A stretch of 32,823 bases of DNA, from the IMG/VR virus record IMGVR_UViG_3300017717_000031, positions 1-32,823 of that record. One strand, 5' to 3'. Each line of letters opens with the position of its first letter. The first letter of the stretch is position 1. The notes under the pieces are model-generated. The model worked only from the letters and a program-made list of their open reading frames with translations. It ran no database searches and had not been told where the DNA came from. Positions 31,101 through 32,823 of this stretch are shown in pieces. Made by a program: the position numbers and the translations under genes. This DNA comes from a virus.

Positions 31101-31610
31101 GATATGGCAAGAGGTTTACTGTTTAGACCTCTAAGTAGAGAAGGTAAAATGTTTACTGGTCTTTTAAAATATACTGGGATTGCAATAGATGAAGCTATGG
31201 CCGATATTTTAACGCAACCGAAATTACTTGATGAATATCTTAAAGCCGCAGGCAAACCAATACGTTCAAAAGCTTTTAGAAACGCTATGGGTTTATCTTT
31301 AGGTGTTCCTTTAAAAATTGATTATGAAACTATTCCTGAAGGAGAAGAGTTTGATGTAATACAAGAGACTTTTCCAGTTCCTAAAGAAGAGGACATTCAA
31401 CCACAAAGTCAAGTTGATTCACCAACAGTAGACATGTTCGCCATGCAAACACCAGCCACGCAACCTGCATCACGGCCCTCGGCTCCTCCAGCTCCACCAG
31501 CTCAACAAGGAATTGCTGCTATGCAACCTAATAGAGCACAACAGTATGCAGGATTATTTCCAAATGATCCATCTGGACAAATGATAGCTCAAGGAAAACA
31601 AAATGCCTGA
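28152..31610 (+). CDS. Very large internal virion (ejection) protein
   Basis: 1152 aa, the longest protein in the window. Residues ~255-360 contain a long Gly/Ala-rich hydrophobic block ('GDAIVMVPDAIGATMGLILG', 'FFGPGFGSMVGAGIGSGYGS AFGDAARIYLGNELYG') with glycine-zipper spacing, as in proteins that insert into membranes during DNA ejection. The remaining part is long helical segments rich in Lys and Glu. The C-terminus is Pro/Ala-rich and ends 'RAQQYAGLFPNDPSGQMIAQ', a short tail motif (Y-A-x-L-F-P-N-D) that recurs at the ends of marine podovirus ejection proteins. It corresponds to the T7 gp16 position. No lysozyme-type transglycosylase motif was found. Starts with TAATGAC overlap of the previous stop. 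Confidence 0.65.
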   Translation: MTKATKENLEKLGELNPFSETVSNIKRKFNRYNVYKNTDQAMELDPDLTNQNRHDVTNYLYQLELQDNPNTDYFEFYKEFNPKGPLASQKNYVEAFSKFDPNLQTMDDLEIAKHAYNTINVPFEALTPQGDQILIPRVSNIKYRDFFDNFASKSVERDNVAFSPTEFLDDPIDINPNYSTKEIAIRNDISADAYEGAAEVAFAKSLGDLDTDKLQAASNVLSARFGQDVKPFYEENTGEYVFMNPETGKKQLLNPPGMGLESIAGMGGDAIVMVPDAIGATMGLILGSTPATAIASGTTIGALEGGLPGGTTGALGSFGASFFGPGFGSMVGAGIGSGYGSAFGDAARIYLGNELYGVNKGYDGFIDVLKKKGKFDTLNAAVTAGGLTMEKTFNLIKGVVKGHKINPNIVKDIKNNKLNAAETKKLLDEMNETLGLANVKEKLHFSLGEIMNNPKNLRKQKRYEDNDKYGLQGRFDTFNKERADALKAYVELNAKNLGIDDFIGANPQHKENIGKMIQKVIQKRLEPRRKVAIDAMQNAEKNLTNQTVNLASGDTKAKGVEISGIIKDIYKTQSKDFANEYASLFNIGGNRTIKLAKDGPVVKEYQRLKNLLEANDIPKTQIDELVKNPLRKLKVVDKQGKKIKLEAGERRLEDIKQTITSLMRKDGDYFGVAGYPEKLEKAYRQEFSDQLGADDPWLQDYIKLSKKYETFRNKFAGTLSDVVKIGDGSVKIGDEDVFKQVFKKGSQNMDRTNVDLTYDVLKSRPDAISTMRDAVESKYRREVIDPETGIPNPNKHKAFMDSEDGYGYAVKKFFGDRDFARINALGDLTKVNKTTKEKAERVLKNIEKSTKGQLASARPSQVYDYLFDKNNPNQARSVMNILKDDPEVVQQIKEKVHARIYREILDDRGNITPQSYKNLKKFLDTSDEGYGQTLRAIFNDDAGKQYIKNLKKVEQATDLMTRSRVVRGTEGLQEAANIPQYAVDMARGLLFRPLSREGKMFTGLLKYTGIAIDEAMADILTQPKLLDEYLKAAGKPIRSKAFRNAMGLSLGVPLKIDYETIPEGEEFDVIQETFPVPKEEDIQPQSQVDSPTVDMFAMQTPATQPASRPSAPPAPPAQQGIAAMQPNRAQQYAGLFPNDPSGQMIAQGKQNA

Positions 31611-31824
31611 ACCAAGAACAACTAAAGAACATATTATATCTTTGTATGGTCACATTGAGGGTGTGAAAAAAGATGTGGAAACGATAAGAGAAAATCATTT
31701 AGCGCACATTCACGAAGATATTGATAAACTTGGTGAAAAAGTCGATAAGTTGTTATTTTGGTTAATGAGCGGTATGCTTACAATTATTATAACAATTATA
31801 GGACTTGTGGCATGGATCCAATAA
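31603..31824 (+). CDS. Small membrane protein, holin/XhlA-like
   Basis: 73 aa. Charged amphipathic helix with 'HIEGVKKDVETIRENHLAHI HEDIDKLGEKVDKLLFWLM', then one membrane helix 'SGMLTIIITIIGLVAWIQ'. A heptad-rich helix directly before a C-terminal membrane helix is the build of XhlA-like holin accessory proteins. It overlaps the gene before it by 8 bases and the next gene by 13. Lysis function is probable but not proven. Confidence 0.6.
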   Translation: MPEPRTTKEHIISLYGHIEGVKKDVETIRENHLAHIHEDIDKLGEKVDKLLFWLMSGMLTIIITIIGLVAWIQ

Positions 31825-32243
31825 CTATCGCAACGGCGGCTTTCGGAGCAATAAAATCTGGAATCGAAGTCGGTAAAGAATTAAATAGCCTTTCTGGTTA
31901 TATTATAAAATTTGTCAAACAAATGAGTGATGTAGAAGAGCAACACAAAAAAGAAAAAAGTAAATGGTTTACGTCTTCTAATGAAGAAGCTCTACATACC
32001 TACTTTAGTTTAAAACAAGTTCACGATATGGAAAATCAATTAAGAGAAATATTTACTTGGCACGGATCACCAGGTGCTTGGAGTGAATTTGTAGCTATTC
32101 GAACAGATATAAGAAAAAAGAAAGTTGCAGCAGAGGCAAAACGTAAGGCAGAAAGAGAAAAACGTATGGTAAATTGTGCTTATGGATTACTTGCAGTAAC
32201 TTTAATCGGTTTAATTGTATTTTTAATAATGATGCTAAATTAG
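31812..32243 (+). CDS. Conserved protein with C-terminal membrane helix (lysis/virion type)
   Basis: 143 aa from ATG 31812; the frame also contains an upstream ATG at 31758, but 'MDPITIATAAFGAIKSGIEV GKELNSLSGYI' at 31812 is the typical start of this marine phage family, and it follows the upstream gene by the usual overlap. It has 'EQHKKEKSKWFTSSNEEALH TYF', then 'DMENQLREIFTWHGSPGAW', a basic coiled-coil region (KKKVAAEAKRKAEREKRM) and a C-terminal membrane helix 'YGLLAVTLIGLIVFLIMML'. It could be a spanin-like or holin-associated protein. Confidence 0.6.
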   Translation: MDPITIATAAFGAIKSGIEVGKELNSLSGYIIKFVKQMSDVEEQHKKEKSKWFTSSNEEALHTYFSLKQVHDMENQLREIFTWHGSPGAWSEFVAIRTDIRKKKVAAEAKRKAEREKRMVNCAYGLLAVTLIGLIVFLIMMLN

Positions 32244-32292
32244 GCTAAAATTTGGGAAAAAACGACCGATTTTAAGAGCTGTCAGCGATTGT

Positions 32293-32354
32293 TTTTAGTG
32301 TAAGTTGACCTTTACTACCTAGCTAAAATACACTAAAATACACTTAGTTAACTA
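32293..32354. promoter_or_regulatory. Intergenic cluster of inverted and direct repeats
   Basis: TTTTAGTGTA (32293-32302) is the exact inverse complement of TACACTAAAA (32329-32338). The second overlaps a tandem 10-bp repeat CTAAAATACA x2 (32323-32342). A 10-bp perfect palindrome TAGTTAACTA follows (32345-32354). TTGACC (32305-32310), a -35-like hexamer, lies in the loop of the inverted repeat; TAAAAT boxes lie 13 and 23 bases later, not at the ideal distance. The region 32244-32377 has no gene. It may be a regulatory or replication/recombination site before the small basic gene. Confidence 0.4.
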
Positions 32355-32377
32355 AAAAACCTTATAAGGAGAAAATT

Positions 32378-32617
32378 ATGAGAAAAGGTATGAAATCAAA
32401 AGGCTATGCCAAAGGTGGAGCCAAAATGATGAAAGCTATGGGTGGCAGAATGATGGCTAAAGGCTATGCTAAAGGTGGAACAAAAATGAAAATGACTAAA
32501 GATATGAAAGTCAAAAAAACACCAGTTAAGGTAAGTAAAGCAACAACTAAAAAAATGACTGTAGCTCAGTTAAAGAAACAAGCAAAAATGCTTGGCATGA
32601 AAGTAAGCAAAGCATAA
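32378..32617 (+). CDS. Small basic repeat protein with SAP-like C-terminus
   Basis: 79 aa, strongly basic, with Met. 'KGYAKGGAKMMKAMGGRMMA' and 'KGYAKGGTKMKM' are two copies of a K-G-Y-A-K-G-G-x-K-M unit separated by a Gly/Met linker, so the gene grew by internal duplication. The end 'MTVAQLKKQAKMLGMKVSKA' resembles the helix-turn-helix of SAP/HeH DNA-binding motifs ('L.v.eLk..lk..Gl..sG.'). It probably binds DNA. It has a clear AAGGAG site and no overlap with neighbours. Confidence 0.55.
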   Translation: MRKGMKSKGYAKGGAKMMKAMGGRMMAKGYAKGGTKMKMTKDMKVKKTPVKVSKATTKKMTVAQLKKQAKMLGMKVSKA

Positions 32618-32655
32618 TTCACTTGCTTTATTAAATTAAAAACTTATTATGGGGT

Positions 32656-32823
32656 ATGGCCTACTTAATAAAAAACATACCCTATTTTAAGGTCTGGGTA
32701 AGAAAAGAATTCACACACAATCACAGAAAATATCAAGGCGAATACATTCATGCATTAGCTTGCGCAGTCACTAGTATTCCTGATAGATGTTTAAGTTTTC
32801 AAGTTATATTTACTGGTTGTGAA
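32656..32823 (+). CDS. Conserved phage protein, 3' end cut by the window
   Basis: ATG at 32656 opens a frame that stays open to the last base (56 codons). It reads 'MAYLIKNIPYFKVWVRKEFT HNHRKYQGEYIHALACAVTS IPDRCLSFQVIFTGCE'. No motif I can name; similar short conserved proteins occur near packaging or structural genes in marine phages. No clear Shine-Dalgarno. A second ATG at 32649 opens only a short frame. Confidence 0.55.
   Translation, partial: MAYLIKNIPYFKVWVRKEFTHNHRKYQGEYIHALACAVTSIPDRCLSFQVIFTGCE

Noticed and set aside
28152-31610. Peptidoglycan-cleaving (lytic transglycosylase) domain in the largest ejection protein, as in T7 gp16
   Set aside because: I searched the N-terminal region for an E-S-x-x-N/ G-L-M-Q pattern and found none.
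32250-32320. tRNA fragment or attP-like site in the intergenic region
   Set aside because: A short stem-like stretch (GACCGATTTTAAGAGCTGTC) hinted at an anticodon arm, but no complete cloverleaf, T-arm or integrase gene is present.
1-32823. CRISPR array, IS element, rRNA or tRNA genes
   Set aside because: No regularly spaced repeats, transposase-like protein, terminal inverted repeat pair or cloverleaf could be found by eye.

Overview
The window is a 32.8-kb piece of an AT-rich, short-tailed (podovirus-like) phage genome. Every gene I can support is on the + strand, tightly packed, often with ATGA-type overlaps. The protein set (GroES-like co-chaperonin, scaffold, HK97-like major capsid protein, P22-like neck and nozzle proteins, Gly/Ala-rich ejection proteins, LamG/SPRY-like fibre proteins, M15 lysis enzyme) matches phages assembled from marine viromes. 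The alphaproteobacterial look of the PqqA peptide and the low GC suggest a marine alphaproteobacterial host (a SAR11/SAR116/Roseobacter-type cell). The host is an inference. No terminase, polymerase, integrase or tRNA is visible, so replication and packaging genes lie outside the window. No stretch longer than 300 bases lacks a gene.

Layout. 1-2000: end of a large virion gene (probably portal), a small virion-type protein, a possible 36-aa membrane peptide, a class I methyltransferase-like protein and a holin-like protein. 2008-2544: pqqA, a strong hairpin, then three very small ORFs. 2537-6172: head morphogenesis (coiled-coil protein, GroES-like, scaffold, head proteins, major capsid protein), closed by a strong intrinsic terminator at 6195-6226. 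6318-9895: small beta-rich and very basic proteins around the M15 endopeptidase. 9904-12877: neck/adaptor proteins and a protein with a cupredoxin-like C-terminal domain. 12895-19348: beta-rich appendage proteins and two paralogous LamG/SPRY-like fibre proteins. 19350-22031: nozzle (P22 gp10-like) and small virion proteins. 22028-23774: two glycosyltransferases. 23810-31610: the DNA-ejection (internal virion) block, including a GNAT-like protein resembling T7 gp13. 31603-32243: two small membrane proteins. 32244-32377: an intergenic region with repeats and palindromes. The window ends in a basic repeat protein and a partial conserved gene.

The genes work together as the late, virion and lysis half of the phage. 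The most striking accessory item is pqqA, the precursor peptide of the redox cofactor PQQ. It is only 24 codons long, has a strong ribosome binding site and is followed at once by a 12-bp-arm hairpin. Without pqqBCDE in the window, it would have to feed the host's PQQ machinery. A second unusual item is a virion protein whose C-terminal domain carries a complete type-1 copper ligand set (His, Cys-x2-His-x2-Met). Promoter, terminator and family calls were made by eye, without alignments.
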